DNA from: Rhodospirillaceae bacterium
GTDB lineage: Bacteria > Pseudomonadota > Alphaproteobacteria > Rhodospirillales > Casp-alpha2
Length of the DNA: 64,000 nucleotides
Assembly (NCBI GenBank): GCA_002696205.1
Contig: NZRL01000132.1
Span: 1 to 64,000 of the forward strand
Direction: 5' to 3'
Shown: positions 19,437 through 29,481 of the stretch, one piece after another
Layout of the letters: every line of letters begins with the position of its first letter
How positions within the stretch are numbered: position 1 is the stretch's first letter
The notes under the pieces: model-generated
Database searches by the model: none
The model's input: only the letters and a program-made list of their open reading frames with translations
Told to the model about the DNA's origin: nothing
Position numbers and translations under genes: made by a program

Positions 19437-19534
19437 ATTATTTAAAGAATAAATTTAGTAAATTTTGCACTGCACCCTAAAGTCTCCCTTGCGTCATTCA
19501 AGTCGGGTCGATCCCGCCACAACAGGAGATTGTC

Positions 19535-20500
19535 ATGTCAGGCACCACTCGCCGGAAATTCTTCCATCTCGCCATCGCCGGGGCCTTCTGTGCCTTGGCT
19601 GCCGGGGCTTTCACGCCGGCGGCCGCGGCCGACCGGGTGATCAAGGTCGGCACCTTGAAACTGATCCACGGTGTCACTCCCTATTTCTACGAGAAGTTCG
19701 CACCTGCGGGATACAAGATCGAGGTCGTCCCCTTCGAAAGCCCCACGGACGGTAAGAACGCCGTCGTCACCGGGACCGTCGATTTCGGAATTTACGGCCT
19801 CGCCGCCGCCACCCTGGGGGCCGCCGCGGGCGAGCCCGTGGTCGTCGTCGCCGCCGCCTGCAACCGCGGCATGGCCGTGGTCTCGGGCGCCGATTCCTCG
19901 ATCAACACGATCAAGGACCTGAAGGGCAAGAAGGTCGGCATCTGGCCGGGTTCGACCCAGGAGGTCGTGATCCTGGACCGGCTCAGCGCCGAAGGCATGA
20001 CCATCAAGGACATCAAGCCGATCCGCGTGTCGTTCAGCGACATGGCCCCGGCGTTGGAGCGCGGCGACCTGGACGCCTATGTCGGCGCCGAACCGGGCCC
20101 GGGCATCAGCCTGGCCAAGGGCGTCGGCAAGATCGTCGAATATCCCTATTCGACGCCGACCGGATCGTTGAACATGGTGCTGACGACCAGCCAGGAGAAG
20201 ATCGACAAGGACCCGGAACTGGTCATGACCTTGTTGACCGTGCACCGCAAGGCCGCCGAATACGCCATGAAGACCACGTCCGAATTCGTCGCCATCGCGA
20301 TGCAGAAGCTGGGCCAGCAGAAACCGTCCATCGAGAAAGCCGCGCCCAACGTGGAACTGACCTGGATGATCGACGATCTGTTCCTCAAGCAGGCCAACTA
20401 TTACGGGACCCAGATGCTGAACAAGAAGCAGATCCGTCAGTTGCCCGATTATAAGACCTTCATCAACCCGACCTTCATCACCAAAGTCGCGGGCATGTAA
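19535..20500 (+). CDS. ABC transporter substrate-binding protein (SsuA/NrtA-like)
   Basis: Tat-like RRKFFHLAIAGAFCALAAGAF leader; INTIKDLKGKKVGIWPGSTQEVV. Confidence 0.87.
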   Translation: MSGTTRRKFFHLAIAGAFCALAAGAFTPAAAADRVIKVGTLKLIHGVTPYFYEKFAPAGYKIEVVPFESPTDGKNAVVTGTVDFGIYGLAAATLGAAAGEPVVVVAAACNRGMAVVSGADSSINTIKDLKGKKVGIWPGSTQEVVILDRLSAEGMTIKDIKPIRVSFSDMAPALERGDLDAYVGAEPGPGISLAKGVGKIVEYPYSTPTGSLNMVLTTSQEKIDKDPELVMTLLTVHRKAAEYAMKTTSEFVAIAMQKLGQQKPSIEKAAPNVELTWMIDDLFLKQANYYGTQMLNKKQIRQLPDYKTFINPTFITKVAGM

Positions 20501-20508
20501 TCGTCGAC

Positions 20509-21381
20509 ATGGCCAACGAAGTGAACACCACGACACCAAGCGAAACGGTTGCGTCCGGGGATACCTCCCCGGCGCAACCTGCTTTCGGCCGGGCCGTTAC
20601 CCGGCGGCTGCGGAAAATCGGCCTGGGCCTGATCTTTCCCCTGGCCCTGATCGGCTTCTGGGAATTCATGGTCCGCTGGACCGGCACCCGTCTGATCCCG
20701 CCGCCCGGCGACGTTCTCACCATGATGTGGGATTTCGCCTTCGGCGGCATCTACGAGGACGGCTTCAGCGCCAGCCTGCCGATCCATCTCTGGGTCTCGT
20801 TGCAGCGGGTTTACGGTGGCTTCCTGGCGGCGGCCCTGATCGGCATTCCGTTGGGCGTGGCGCTCGGCCGCTCGCCCCTTCTCCGCGCCATGCTCGACCC
20901 GACCCTGTCGTTGCTGCGACCCGTTCCCGTCACGGCCTGGTTGCCGCTGTCGATGATCTTTTTCGGCCTGGGGCCCAAATCGGCGGTGTTTCTCGTTTTC
21001 CTGGGCGCTTTCTATCCGATCCTGCTGAACACCGTGTTCGGCGTGAAGTCGGTCGATGAACGGCTGCTCGAAGCCGCCGCCATGTTGGGCTGCAAGGGCT
21101 CGCAGCTGTTCCGCTCGGTCGTGCTGCCCGCCGCGACCCCCAGCATCTTCAACGGCCTGCGCCTGGGCCATGGTTTCGCCTGGATCCTGATCGTGGTCGG
21201 CGAAATGACCGGCGTGCCCGAAGGCCTGGGCGCCGTGATCATGGACGGGCGGACGCTGTCGCGCACCGACCTGGTGATTACCGGCATGATCGTGATCGGC
21301 GTCACCGGATACCTGTCCGACCGCCTGATCGTCTCCTTGAACAACCGCCTTCTGCGATGGAGCCCTCAGCACCATGTCTGA
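20509..21381 (+). CDS. ABC transporter permease
   Basis: Multi-TM; EAAAMLGCKGSQLFRSVVLPAATPSIFNGLRLGHGFAW EAA loop. Confidence 0.9.
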   Translation: MANEVNTTTPSETVASGDTSPAQPAFGRAVTRRLRKIGLGLIFPLALIGFWEFMVRWTGTRLIPPPGDVLTMMWDFAFGGIYEDGFSASLPIHLWVSLQRVYGGFLAAALIGIPLGVALGRSPLLRAMLDPTLSLLRPVPVTAWLPLSMIFFGLGPKSAVFLVFLGAFYPILLNTVFGVKSVDERLLEAAAMLGCKGSQLFRSVVLPAATPSIFNGLRLGHGFAWILIVVGEMTGVPEGLGAVIMDGRTLSRTDLVITGMIVIGVTGYLSDRLIVSLNNRLLRWSPQHHV

Positions 21382-22195
21382 TACCGCCCCCAAAGCACCG
21401 GACAATCATCCGCCGATCATCCGCATCGCCGGTCTGAGCAAATCCTTCCAGTCCGAAACCGGTTCGTTCCAGGCGCTCCGCGGGATCGACCTGGACATCG
21501 ACCGTGGCGAGTTCGTCTGCCTGCTGGGTGCGTCGGGCTGCGGCAAGTCGACCCTGCTGCGCATCATCGCCGGGTTCGAGACGGCCAGCGAAGGCACGGC
21601 CAGCGTGTTCGACCGGCCGGTCGAAGCGCCGGCCCCCGACCGCGGCATCGTGTTTCAGGACTACGCCCTGTTCCCCTGGCTGACGGTGCACGAGAACATC
21701 GCATTCGGCCCGAAGCACGCCGGCATGTCGGCCAAGGAAGTGAAGCGGATCGCCGACAAGTTCACGGAAATGGTCGGCCTGACCGAGTTCACCCATCATT
21801 ACCCGAGCCAGCTTTCCGGCGGCATGAAGCAACGGGTCGCCATTGCCCGCGTGCTCGCCAACGACACGGACATCCTGTTGATGGACGAACCGTTCGGCGC
21901 CTTGGACGCGCTGACCCGGGCGAAGCTGCAGGAAGAGCTTCTGGAAATCTGGCAGCAGACCAAATTGACGGTCATCTTCGTCACCCATTCGGTGGAAGAG
22001 GCCGTGGTCCTGGCGGACCGCATCGTCGTCATGAGCGCCGGTCCCGGCCGCGTCGATTGCGACATGACGGTCGACCTCCCCCGGCCGCGGGACGTCTCGT
22101 CGGAACCGTTCAACGCCATCCGCCGCACCGTCGCGGAGCGGCTCAGCAGCAACCTCGCGCCGGGCCGCCGGCTGACAGCCGGAGACGCCGCTTAA
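21374..22195 (+). CDS. ABC transporter ATP-binding protein (SsuB/TauB-like)
   Basis: GASGCGKST Walker A, LSGGMKQRVAIAR signature, LLMDEPFGALD. Confidence 0.95.
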   Translation: MSDTAPKAPDNHPPIIRIAGLSKSFQSETGSFQALRGIDLDIDRGEFVCLLGASGCGKSTLLRIIAGFETASEGTASVFDRPVEAPAPDRGIVFQDYALFPWLTVHENIAFGPKHAGMSAKEVKRIADKFTEMVGLTEFTHHYPSQLSGGMKQRVAIARVLANDTDILLMDEPFGALDALTRAKLQEELLEIWQQTKLTVIFVTHSVEEAVVLADRIVVMSAGPGRVDCDMTVDLPRPRDVSSEPFNAIRRTVAERLSSNLAPGRRLTAGDAA

Positions 22196-22196
22196 C

Positions 22197-23063
22197 ATGC
22201 CGACCGAACAGACCACCAAAGCCTATCGCGGCATGGAACGCCCGGCGATCGACGCGGCCTATAACAATTCCGCCGCGGTGAAGGACAGCCCCGAACATCT
22301 GGAAGACTGGCGCCGGCGAAGCGACGAGACCCGTGCCCGGCCGACGGCGCGGCTCGACCTGCCCTACGGCCCCAAAGCCAACAACCGCATCGATTTCTTT
22401 CCCACGGCGACGCCTGGTGCGCCGCTGTTCGTGTTCATCCACGGTGGGTACTGGCATCGCAATACCAAGGAAATTTTCGCCTTCGTCGCCGACGGCGCCA
22501 CCGCCAAGGGCGTCAACGTCGCGACGGTGGGATATACGCTGGCGCCGGACGCGGGGCTGACGGAGATCGTCGCGGAGATTTCGCAATCCATCGACGTTCT
22601 GATCGATTCCGCCGCGGACCTGGGCTTCGATGCCGCATCCGTCGTCGTCGGCGGCTGGTCCGCCGGCGGGCATCTTGCCGCTCTCACCGCAGATCACCCG
22701 GGGGTTTCGGGCGTCTTCTCGATCAGCGGGATTTTCGACCTGACGCCCATCGCGCTCAGCTACATCAACGACGCCTTGGATTTGACGCCCGAGGAAGTCG
22801 CCGGGTTGAGCCCGTTGTTCAATCTGCCGAACAGGAAAATTCCCCATCGCCTGTTCGTCGGCGGCGGCGAATTGCCGGAACTGCAGCGGCAATCGACCGT
22901 CTATGCCGAGGCACTGAACCGGCAGGGCATCCCGGCGGCGTTGGAAACCGTGCCGGGCCTCAACCATTTCACCATCGTCAACGAACTGGCGGCGGAGGGC
23001 GGCAGCCTGCTGAGCGGCCTGCTCCGCCTGGTCGATCAGGTCGCGTCGAAACCGGCGCCCTAG
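22197..23063 (+). CDS. Alpha/beta hydrolase, kynurenine-formamidase-like (HGGYW)
   Basis: VFIHGGYWHRNTKE, VVGGWSAGGHLAAL, PGLNHFTIV. Confidence 0.82.
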   Translation: MPTEQTTKAYRGMERPAIDAAYNNSAAVKDSPEHLEDWRRRSDETRARPTARLDLPYGPKANNRIDFFPTATPGAPLFVFIHGGYWHRNTKEIFAFVADGATAKGVNVATVGYTLAPDAGLTEIVAEISQSIDVLIDSAADLGFDAASVVVGGWSAGGHLAALTADHPGVSGVFSISGIFDLTPIALSYINDALDLTPEEVAGLSPLFNLPNRKIPHRLFVGGGELPELQRQSTVYAEALNRQGIPAALETVPGLNHFTIVNELAAEGGSLLSGLLRLVDQVASKPAP

Positions 23064-23962
23064 GCGACCTGTTCGGCGCGGACCTTGTCTTCGGGGTATT
23101 GGTAGCGCGGCGTTTCATCCCGCGCGCCCCGGGTGTCGGACTGGTCGTCGTTGATGGTCTTATCCTTCCAATCGGGATCGATATCGTCCCAATCGCGGCC
23201 CATGTCGACGATGGTGCCGGGCTCGGTCACGGTCTCCAACAGCCCGAGCGCACCCTTCAGCACCTCGTACTGATCCTCGGGATCGTTGGGCTTTCCGGCC
23301 GTATGTCCCAGGGGGTAGTCGATGAACGCGGCGCGCGGCGGCTTGACCGACTGCACGATGTCCAGCGCACTGATCGACAAGGTCGTGGGAATGCCGTCGT
23401 CTTCCAAGGACCGGGCCAGCATCGACATGGTCTGGTGACAGACCGGGCACATGGGGATCAACAGCACGGCGTCCGCGCCCTGATCCCGGACGGTTTCCAG
23501 GATCGCCGGGGTGACGATCTCGCGCACCTTGCGGCTGGAATAGATGCCGCCCATCAACGAGATCAGCGGATCGACGATTTCCCCGACGACGCCGTCGCGT
23601 TCCAGGCGGGCAAGCGCGTTGATCGGGACCAGGCAATTGGGTTCGGCCCGGGCGTCGGGCAGAAAGCGTTCGGCGACATGGCTGAACCGCAGGTCCGACG
23701 TATCCACATCCTTCGAGATCATCCGCATACCGGTGTCGTCCTTGTAATGAAAGGCGACCTGCCCCACGACGTAGGCACCGCCGGAGACGATGACCGAGAC
23801 CCTGCTCTCGCACAACGGCTTGGACGGTTTCACGAGATCCGACGGGCCGTCGTTATGAACCCAGCGGTAGTCGTCGTACCCGTGGCTGCGATACCGATCG
23901 CGGGTCAGCCTAATGTATTCGACGGGCCAGGTGATCCGGTCGTTGGTTGCGTCGTTAGGCAT
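23060..23962 (-). CDS. GrdB-like (glycine/sarcosine/betaine reductase B-related) protein, no Sec
   Basis: LLIPMCPVCHQTMSMLARSLEDDGIPT...DYPLGHTAGKPND; paralogous to 47747..48733. Confidence 0.7.
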   Translation of the reverse strand: MPNDATNDRITWPVEYIRLTRDRYRSHGYDDYRWVHNDGPSDLVKPSKPLCESRVSVIVSGGAYVVGQVAFHYKDDTGMRMISKDVDTSDLRFSHVAERFLPDARAEPNCLVPINALARLERDGVVGEIVDPLISLMGGIYSSRKVREIVTPAILETVRDQGADAVLLIPMCPVCHQTMSMLARSLEDDGIPTTLSISALDIVQSVKPPRAAFIDYPLGHTAGKPNDPEDQYEVLKGALGLLETVTEPGTIVDMGRDWDDIDPDWKDKTINDDQSDTRGARDETPRYQYPEDKVRAEQVA

Positions 23963-25184
23963 TGTCTTCTCCTCCACATCCGATGACACCTTGGGATTCC
24001 AGATCGCCGATCGCGGCCCCATCCATGCCCAGGTATTCGGCCAGGACGGCCTGGGTATCCGCACCTTGCGGCCGCCCGGCCCATCGGACCTGTCCCGGCG
24101 AGCCCATCAACTTGGGCACCACGCCGGGCACGGTGACGCTGTCCAATTCGTCGCTGGGCACGGTCAGCAGCATGTCGCGTTCACGGAAATGCGCGTCGCG
24201 GAAAATATCGGCGACGTCGAAGATCGGCGCCGCCGGGACATGCCCGGCGTTCAACCGTTCGTCCAGATCAGCCAGTGTCTTGCTGCGGGTCCATTCGGTG
24301 ATCAGCGCCGTCAGTTCGGCCTCGTTCTCGTTGCGGGTGACGGCCTCGGCGAAGCGCGGATCGTCCTTCAGGTCCGGGCGGCCCATGGCATCGGCCAGAC
24401 GGCGAAAGACGGAATCGTTGCCGGCAGCGATGTGGATGTAGCTGCCGTCGCCGGTCGGGAACAGATCGTTGGGCGCATGCCCGGGCAAGCGCCCGCCCGC
24501 GCGGCCCGCGACCTTGCCCAGTTTTTCATAGGCCGGGATCAGACCTTCCATCACGGTAAAGGCGGATTCGTAAAGCGTCGCATCGACGCATTGGCCCTTG
24601 CCCGTGTCGCGCCGGTGATACAGCGCCATCATCGCGCCGAGTGCCGCGTAGACGCCGGTCAGGTAATCGGTCAACGGCACGGCGGCGCGGCTCGGCGGGC
24701 GGTCCGGCTCGCCGGTGATGCTGCGCAGGCCGCTCATCCCCTCGCCGATGATGCCGAAACCCGGGCGGTCGCGGTACGGCCCGCTCTGGCCGAAACCGCT
24801 GACCCGGACCATCACCAGGCCCGGGTTGTCCTTGGCCAGGTCGTCATAGCCCAGGCCCCATTTTTCCATGGTGCCCGGGCGGAAGTTTTCGATCAGCACG
24901 TCGCATTTGGCGGCCAGCTTGGCGACCAAGGCGCGGCCTTCCTCGGTCCTCAGGTTGACGGAGATCACCCGCTTGTTGCGCGACAGGCTGGCCCAGGACA
25001 GGGACTTGCCTTCGAATTGATCGCCGAAGCTGCGGACCGGATCGCCGTCGGGGGATTCGACCTTGACGACCTCGGCCCCGAAATCGGCCATCAGCCGCCC
25101 GCAGTACGGCCCCGCCACCGTGGAGCCCAATTCCAACACGCGGCAGCCCTGCAGCGGCCCCATCTCAAACCCATTTTCTGACAT
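23955..25184 (-). CDS. CaiB/BaiF (family III) CoA-transferase
   Basis: GCRVLELGSTVAGPYCGRLMADFGAEVVKVESPDGDPVR...SRNKRVISVNL...LIENFRPGTMEKWGLGYDDL. Confidence 0.93.
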   Translation of the reverse strand: MSENGFEMGPLQGCRVLELGSTVAGPYCGRLMADFGAEVVKVESPDGDPVRSFGDQFEGKSLSWASLSRNKRVISVNLRTEEGRALVAKLAAKCDVLIENFRPGTMEKWGLGYDDLAKDNPGLVMVRVSGFGQSGPYRDRPGFGIIGEGMSGLRSITGEPDRPPSRAAVPLTDYLTGVYAALGAMMALYHRRDTGKGQCVDATLYESAFTVMEGLIPAYEKLGKVAGRAGGRLPGHAPNDLFPTGDGSYIHIAAGNDSVFRRLADAMGRPDLKDDPRFAEAVTRNENEAELTALITEWTRSKTLADLDERLNAGHVPAAPIFDVADIFRDAHFRERDMLLTVPSDELDSVTVPGVVPKLMGSPGQVRWAGRPQGADTQAVLAEYLGMDGAAIGDLESQGVIGCGGEDNA

Positions 25185-25383
25185 GGCGTCCCTCCCGTGA
25201 CACATCGGCGATGCCGCATGCCGGCGGCGGTCTCGGACCCGCGCGATGCAGCCAATCCCATCGGCGCGGTCGGCGGTCATCTTAGGAAGGAGGCATAAGT
25301 TTCAATAACGAAATTTGTTTACTTATTTAGTGAGGTTTTCTTACTTTGGTTCTCCAGCCACACCCCAGCCCCGGGAGCCCACC

Positions 25384-26268
25384 ATGCGGGTCAGACACCT
25401 GAAAACCTTCGTCGTCGCGGCGGAGTCCGGCAACTTCGCCCAGGCCGCCGACCGCTTGAACATGACACCCTCGGCGGTCAGCCTGCAGATGAAAACGCTG
25501 GAGGAAACCCTGTCCACGGCGCTGTTCGACCGCACGGTCCGCCCGGCGCAACTGACGCCGCAGGGCCGCGCGATCCTGCCCAACGCAAAGGAGATCGTCA
25601 GCCTTTACGACCGGCTGCTGGTCCAGGCCTCGGGCGACGAGTTGAGCGGCCAGATCCGCATCGGGGCCGTCGGCACCACCCTGACCGGCATCCTGCCGCG
25701 CGCCCTGTCGGCCCTGCAGTCGCGGCATCCGAATCTTGCGTTCCAGGTCGTCGACGGATTTTCCTCCGACCTTGTCAGCGAACTGGAAGCCGACGCCTTC
25801 GACGTGGTTCTGATCAGCGAGCCCGCCGCCGTGCCCGACGGCTATGATTGGCGGCCCGTGGCCAACGAAACCCTGGTCGTCATCGCGCCGCTCGATTGCA
25901 CCGCGGCCTACGACGAAGAAGTCCTGCGGGCCTATCCCTATATCCGCTTCGACCGGCGCGCCTGGTATTCCCATCTGGTCGACGAACAGCTCAAGCAGCG
26001 CGGGATCGAAGTGGTGGAGAAGATGAGCTTTCGAACGTTGGAGGCCGTCTCGACCATGGTGTTCTTCGGGCACGGCGTGTCCATCGTGCCGCTGCGCTAC
26101 CTCAATCAGCCTTTTCCCATGGCCCTGAAGCGCTTTCCCTTCGGCCATCCGCCGGTGCACCGCGGTATCGGCATCCTGTCGCGCCAGGGTCACGAGAAAC
26201 AGGACCTGATCCATGCCTTCCACATGGAGCTTCTGGCCCAGCGCGGCATGGAGGCACGGGAGACCTGA
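25384..26268 (+). CDS. LysR-family regulator
   Basis: MRVRHLKTFVVAAESGNFAQAADRLNMTPSAVSLQMKTLEETLSTALFDR. Confidence 0.93.
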   Translation: MRVRHLKTFVVAAESGNFAQAADRLNMTPSAVSLQMKTLEETLSTALFDRTVRPAQLTPQGRAILPNAKEIVSLYDRLLVQASGDELSGQIRIGAVGTTLTGILPRALSALQSRHPNLAFQVVDGFSSDLVSELEADAFDVVLISEPAAVPDGYDWRPVANETLVVIAPLDCTAAYDEEVLRAYPYIRFDRRAWYSHLVDEQLKQRGIEVVEKMSFRTLEAVSTMVFFGHGVSIVPLRYLNQPFPMALKRFPFGHPPVHRGIGILSRQGHEKQDLIHAFHMELLAQRGMEARET

Positions 26269-26301
26269 CGGGCGCGCCTCCCGCAAGCACGCCGTCGCCC
26301 A

Positions 26302-27078
26302 TTACGACATGATGTGAAAACCCGCGTCGATATAGGTGACGTCGCCGGTGATCGACCGCGCCCGGTCGGAGATCAGAAAGGCCGCCATGTCCCCGACCTC
26401 GCGGATCGAGACCAATTGGCGTTCCGGTGCGCGGGCGCGGGCCTGATCGATCAGGTCGTCGAAATGGGCGATGCCCGACGCCGCGCGGGTCGCGATCGGC
26501 CCGGGTGACAGCGCGTTGACGCGGATGCCGCGCGGCCCCAGTTCCGCCGCCATGTAGCGGGTCGCCGATTCCAACGCCGCCTTCACCGGGCCCATGACGT
26601 TGTAGCGGTCGACGACTTTCTCGGCCCCATAATAGCTGACGGTCAGCAAACTGCCGCCGTCGGTCATCAGCGGCTCCGCCAGCCGCGCCATGCGCAGGAA
26701 GGAATGCACCGATACATCCATCGCCCGCGCAAACCCGGCGGCAGAGCAATCGACGACCCGGCCGTGCAGGTCTTCCATGGGGCAGAAGGCGATGGAATGA
26801 AGCAGGAAATCGAGGCGCCCCCAATTAGCTTCAATCTCGGCGAACACGGCCTCCAACTGGCCATCGGCCTCGACGTCCAGCGGCAGCAGCATCTGCGCCC
26901 CCAACCGGTCGGCCAAGGGGGCGACATGGGGATGCGCCTTGTCGTTCAGATAAGTGACCGCCAGATCGGCGCCGGCCTCGGTGAAGGCCTCGGCGCATCC
27001 GGCGGCGATGGAATGATCGTTGGCGATCCCGACGACCAGGCCCTTCTTACCGCTCAAGGTTCCGGAAAATCCGTCCAT
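26302..27078 (-). CDS. fabI: Enoyl-ACP reductase, FabI type
   Basis: GKKGLVVGIANDHSIAAGCAEAF; SYYGAEKVVDRYNVMGPVKAALESATRYMAAELGPRGIRVNALSPGPI. Confidence 0.85.
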   Translation of the reverse strand: MDGFSGTLSGKKGLVVGIANDHSIAAGCAEAFTEAGADLAVTYLNDKAHPHVAPLADRLGAQMLLPLDVEADGQLEAVFAEIEANWGRLDFLLHSIAFCPMEDLHGRVVDCSAAGFARAMDVSVHSFLRMARLAEPLMTDGGSLLTVSYYGAEKVVDRYNVMGPVKAALESATRYMAAELGPRGIRVNALSPGPIATRAASGIAHFDDLIDQARARAPERQLVSIREVGDMAAFLISDRARSITGDVTYIDAGFHIMS

Positions 27079-27366
27079 TCCTTATCTTCCCTGCAGGTTC
27101 GATGGTCACGATTGCCTGCCGGTTATGCCAAGGAACGATGAAACGGCGATGACCTTGACGTAACCCGCGGGCGACACAACGCGGATCGGCGCCTCTCCCC
27201 GGCGATGCGGACAGGCCATGACGTAACGATTTACCTGGAGGGATCCTGGAACGCGCGGCATTCGCCGTCTTTATTTCCGTGCGCGGCACGGACGAAACGA
27301 ACGGCCACGCGACCCGCTTATGTTAGCGGATCGCGCGGGATGCCGAAATCGAAAGGTTTGTGACGC

Positions 27367-27609
27367 TCAGGCGGCCTTGGCCAGGCCGTCGAACAACTGC
27401 GCGTTGGGACAGAACCAATGATAGTCCTGGGCGCCGTCGAACCCGGCCAGCCAGGAGAAGCAGGCGTCGGAATGTTCGCAGCTTTGGCAGCGCGCATTGG
27501 CCAGCCGCATGCGATCCTGCGGCACATGGCCGGCATCAATGTCGAGGGCTTTCAGCGCCTCTTTCAATAGCGGGGATTGCGGGGCGTCGGTTTCAAGAAG
27601 ATGAACCAT
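27367..27609 (-). CDS. Small Cys-containing protein, DUF6455-like
   Basis: RMRLANARCQSCEHSDACFSWLAGFDGAQDYHWFCPNAQLFDGL. Confidence 0.65.
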   Translation of the reverse strand: MVHLLETDAPQSPLLKEALKALDIDAGHVPQDRMRLANARCQSCEHSDACFSWLAGFDGAQDYHWFCPNAQLFDGLAKAA

Positions 27610-27730
27610 GATGATGCTCCTCATCGTTCGGGGTGGTGATCATTGGCACCATCCTAGGGAACGACGTCGAAGCCGCATTGATCCAGGTCATCCGCGCCGG
27701 GGTTTTCTTCAGGCGGCCGGGCGGGCCCGA

Positions 27731-28858
27731 TCAAGCATCCATGTCGTGAAGCATCTTGGCCAATTGCTTCGACGCCGGGGTGACGATGGCGACGAAATAG
27801 GATTCACGAAGCCGCCGCTGCGCCGGGGCCTCGTAAAGATAGCCGCGCGCTCCGGCGTGCAGCATCGCCGCCTGGGCCGCGACCAGCGAAAGGTCGCTTC
27901 CCGCGAGACGGGCCTTGAGGACCGCCCGGAAATAATCATCCGACGTCTCGTAGGGCGTCTGACACAGCATCACGACTTCTTCCTTCAATGCGGCCAGCTT
28001 TTCCGCGATGGCGTCGGGCCGGTCGGGCAGGAAGCGGTTGACGTGTTCGTGCGACTTGTCGGTCTGGCGCATGATCTGAAGACAGCCTTCGATCAGGCCC
28101 GCCGCCATGCCGCATTGCATGAGGATGAACCCGGCGCGGATATCGCGCACGAACTCACCGGCCGGATCGGCCAGGATCATGTCGTCGGGCACGAAGTGTT
28201 CCTTGAACTTGACCGCGTAGGTGCGGGTTCCTTCAAGGGCGGTGAAGCTGGCGTTCTGCGACAGGCTGACGCCCGGCGCCGAACAATCGACGCAGAACAT
28301 GACCGGCGGGCCGTCGCCGCCGTCGGAACCGAAGATCGCCCCGAAATACCGGTCCTCGCCGATGTTGGAGACCCAGGGCAATGTGCCGCTGACGACATAG
28401 CCGCCGTCGGCCTTTACTCCTTTGAGGCGCATTTTCTCGATCCCGAAGAAGGTCTTCATGGGATTGGACAGGCCCGTCCCAGCGCCCAAGGCGGCGGTCG
28501 AGACGGCGCGCAGCATCTTGGACTTCAACGCTTCGTTCGGCGTATTGGCCAGATACCAGGCCATGGCGTTCTGACACCACATGCAGAACGACGTCGACAG
28601 GCATTCCTCGCCGACGATCGCCATGGCCTCGGTCGCCAGGTCGAGGCGCGGTTCGGCCCCGACATGCTGGGAATAGGCGCCGGCCGCGCCCAATGCCCGC
28701 ATGACCGCATCGGGATACACCCCTTCGCGGTCGATCTGGTTGACGATGGGATGAAGGTCATTGTCCGTGATGGCCCGGACGGCGGCGAGCATGTCCGACC
28801 CGCCGTCCGGCGCCGTTACGGCCCCCACTGCCACGTCCTGTTCCAATGCGCCCAGCAT
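27731..28858 (-). CDS. Acyl-CoA dehydrogenase family protein
   Basis: LSTSFCMWCQNAMAWYLANTP, GLSNPMKTFFGIEKMRLKGVKADGGYVVSGTLPWVSNI; C-terminal helical domain. Confidence 0.87.
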   Translation of the reverse strand: MLGALEQDVAVGAVTAPDGGSDMLAAVRAITDNDLHPIVNQIDREGVYPDAVMRALGAAGAYSQHVGAEPRLDLATEAMAIVGEECLSTSFCMWCQNAMAWYLANTPNEALKSKMLRAVSTAALGAGTGLSNPMKTFFGIEKMRLKGVKADGGYVVSGTLPWVSNIGEDRYFGAIFGSDGGDGPPVMFCVDCSAPGVSLSQNASFTALEGTRTYAVKFKEHFVPDDMILADPAGEFVRDIRAGFILMQCGMAAGLIEGCLQIMRQTDKSHEHVNRFLPDRPDAIAEKLAALKEEVVMLCQTPYETSDDYFRAVLKARLAGSDLSLVAAQAAMLHAGARGYLYEAPAQRRLRESYFVAIVTPASKQLAKMLHDMDA

Positions 28859-28911
28859 GGCGTTCGTCCTTTCTTTCTTGTCGGCTCCCCCGGCCGGCGG
28901 GAGCGGCGGCC

Positions 28912-29451
28912 TCAGCCGGCGTCGATGTCCAGGTTGACCGGACGGGTAAAGGTATTGGCGACCGGCGACCAGGCTTTGACATGATCGATCAGGGCGGCGA
29001 TCTCCTCGTCCGAGGTATCGGCCTCAAGATTGACCTTGACCCGCACGTCGGTGAAGCCGACGGGCTTTTCACTGGTGTCGCCCGTGCCCCAGACGGCGGT
29101 GATGTTCAAATCGCCTTCCAGTTCCAGTTCCAGCTTCTGAATGGTGATGCCACGGGCGACCGCGTTGGCGTGAATGCCGACGGCCAGGCAGGAGCCGAGA
29201 GCGGCCAGCGAGGCTTCCGACGGGTTCGGCGCCGTGTCGTCGCCCAGCAGGGCCGGCGGCTCGTCGACGATGTAGGGCTCCAGATCGCGGATGTAGTTCA
29301 GGTGCCGGAAGCGGCCTTCGGCCACGGTCTTACAGCTGAGCGTCTTGATGGCCTGCGGGTTTTCCTTGCCCTTGGCGATCAGGCTTTCCAGACCGCCCTT
29401 GTCGATCGGGGCGAGGCAGCCGGTGAGGGCGGTGGCGGGTTCGTTCGACAT
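28912..29451 (-). CDS. OsmC family protein
   Basis: PALLGDDTAPNPSEASLAALGSCLAVGIHANAVARGITIQKLELELEGDL. Confidence 0.88.
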   Translation of the reverse strand: MSNEPATALTGCLAPIDKGGLESLIAKGKENPQAIKTLSCKTVAEGRFRHLNYIRDLEPYIVDEPPALLGDDTAPNPSEASLAALGSCLAVGIHANAVARGITIQKLELELEGDLNITAVWGTGDTSEKPVGFTDVRVKVNLEADTSDEEIAALIDHVKAWSPVANTFTRPVNLDIDAG

Positions 29452-29481
29452 GATGGTTACTCCCTTCGTTGAAAATGTCGA

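Noticed and set aside
23060-23962. Selenoprotein (GrdB) call
   Set aside because: ORF is continuous with Cys codons at the CPxCHQT motif; no in-frame TGA or SECIS-like context noted
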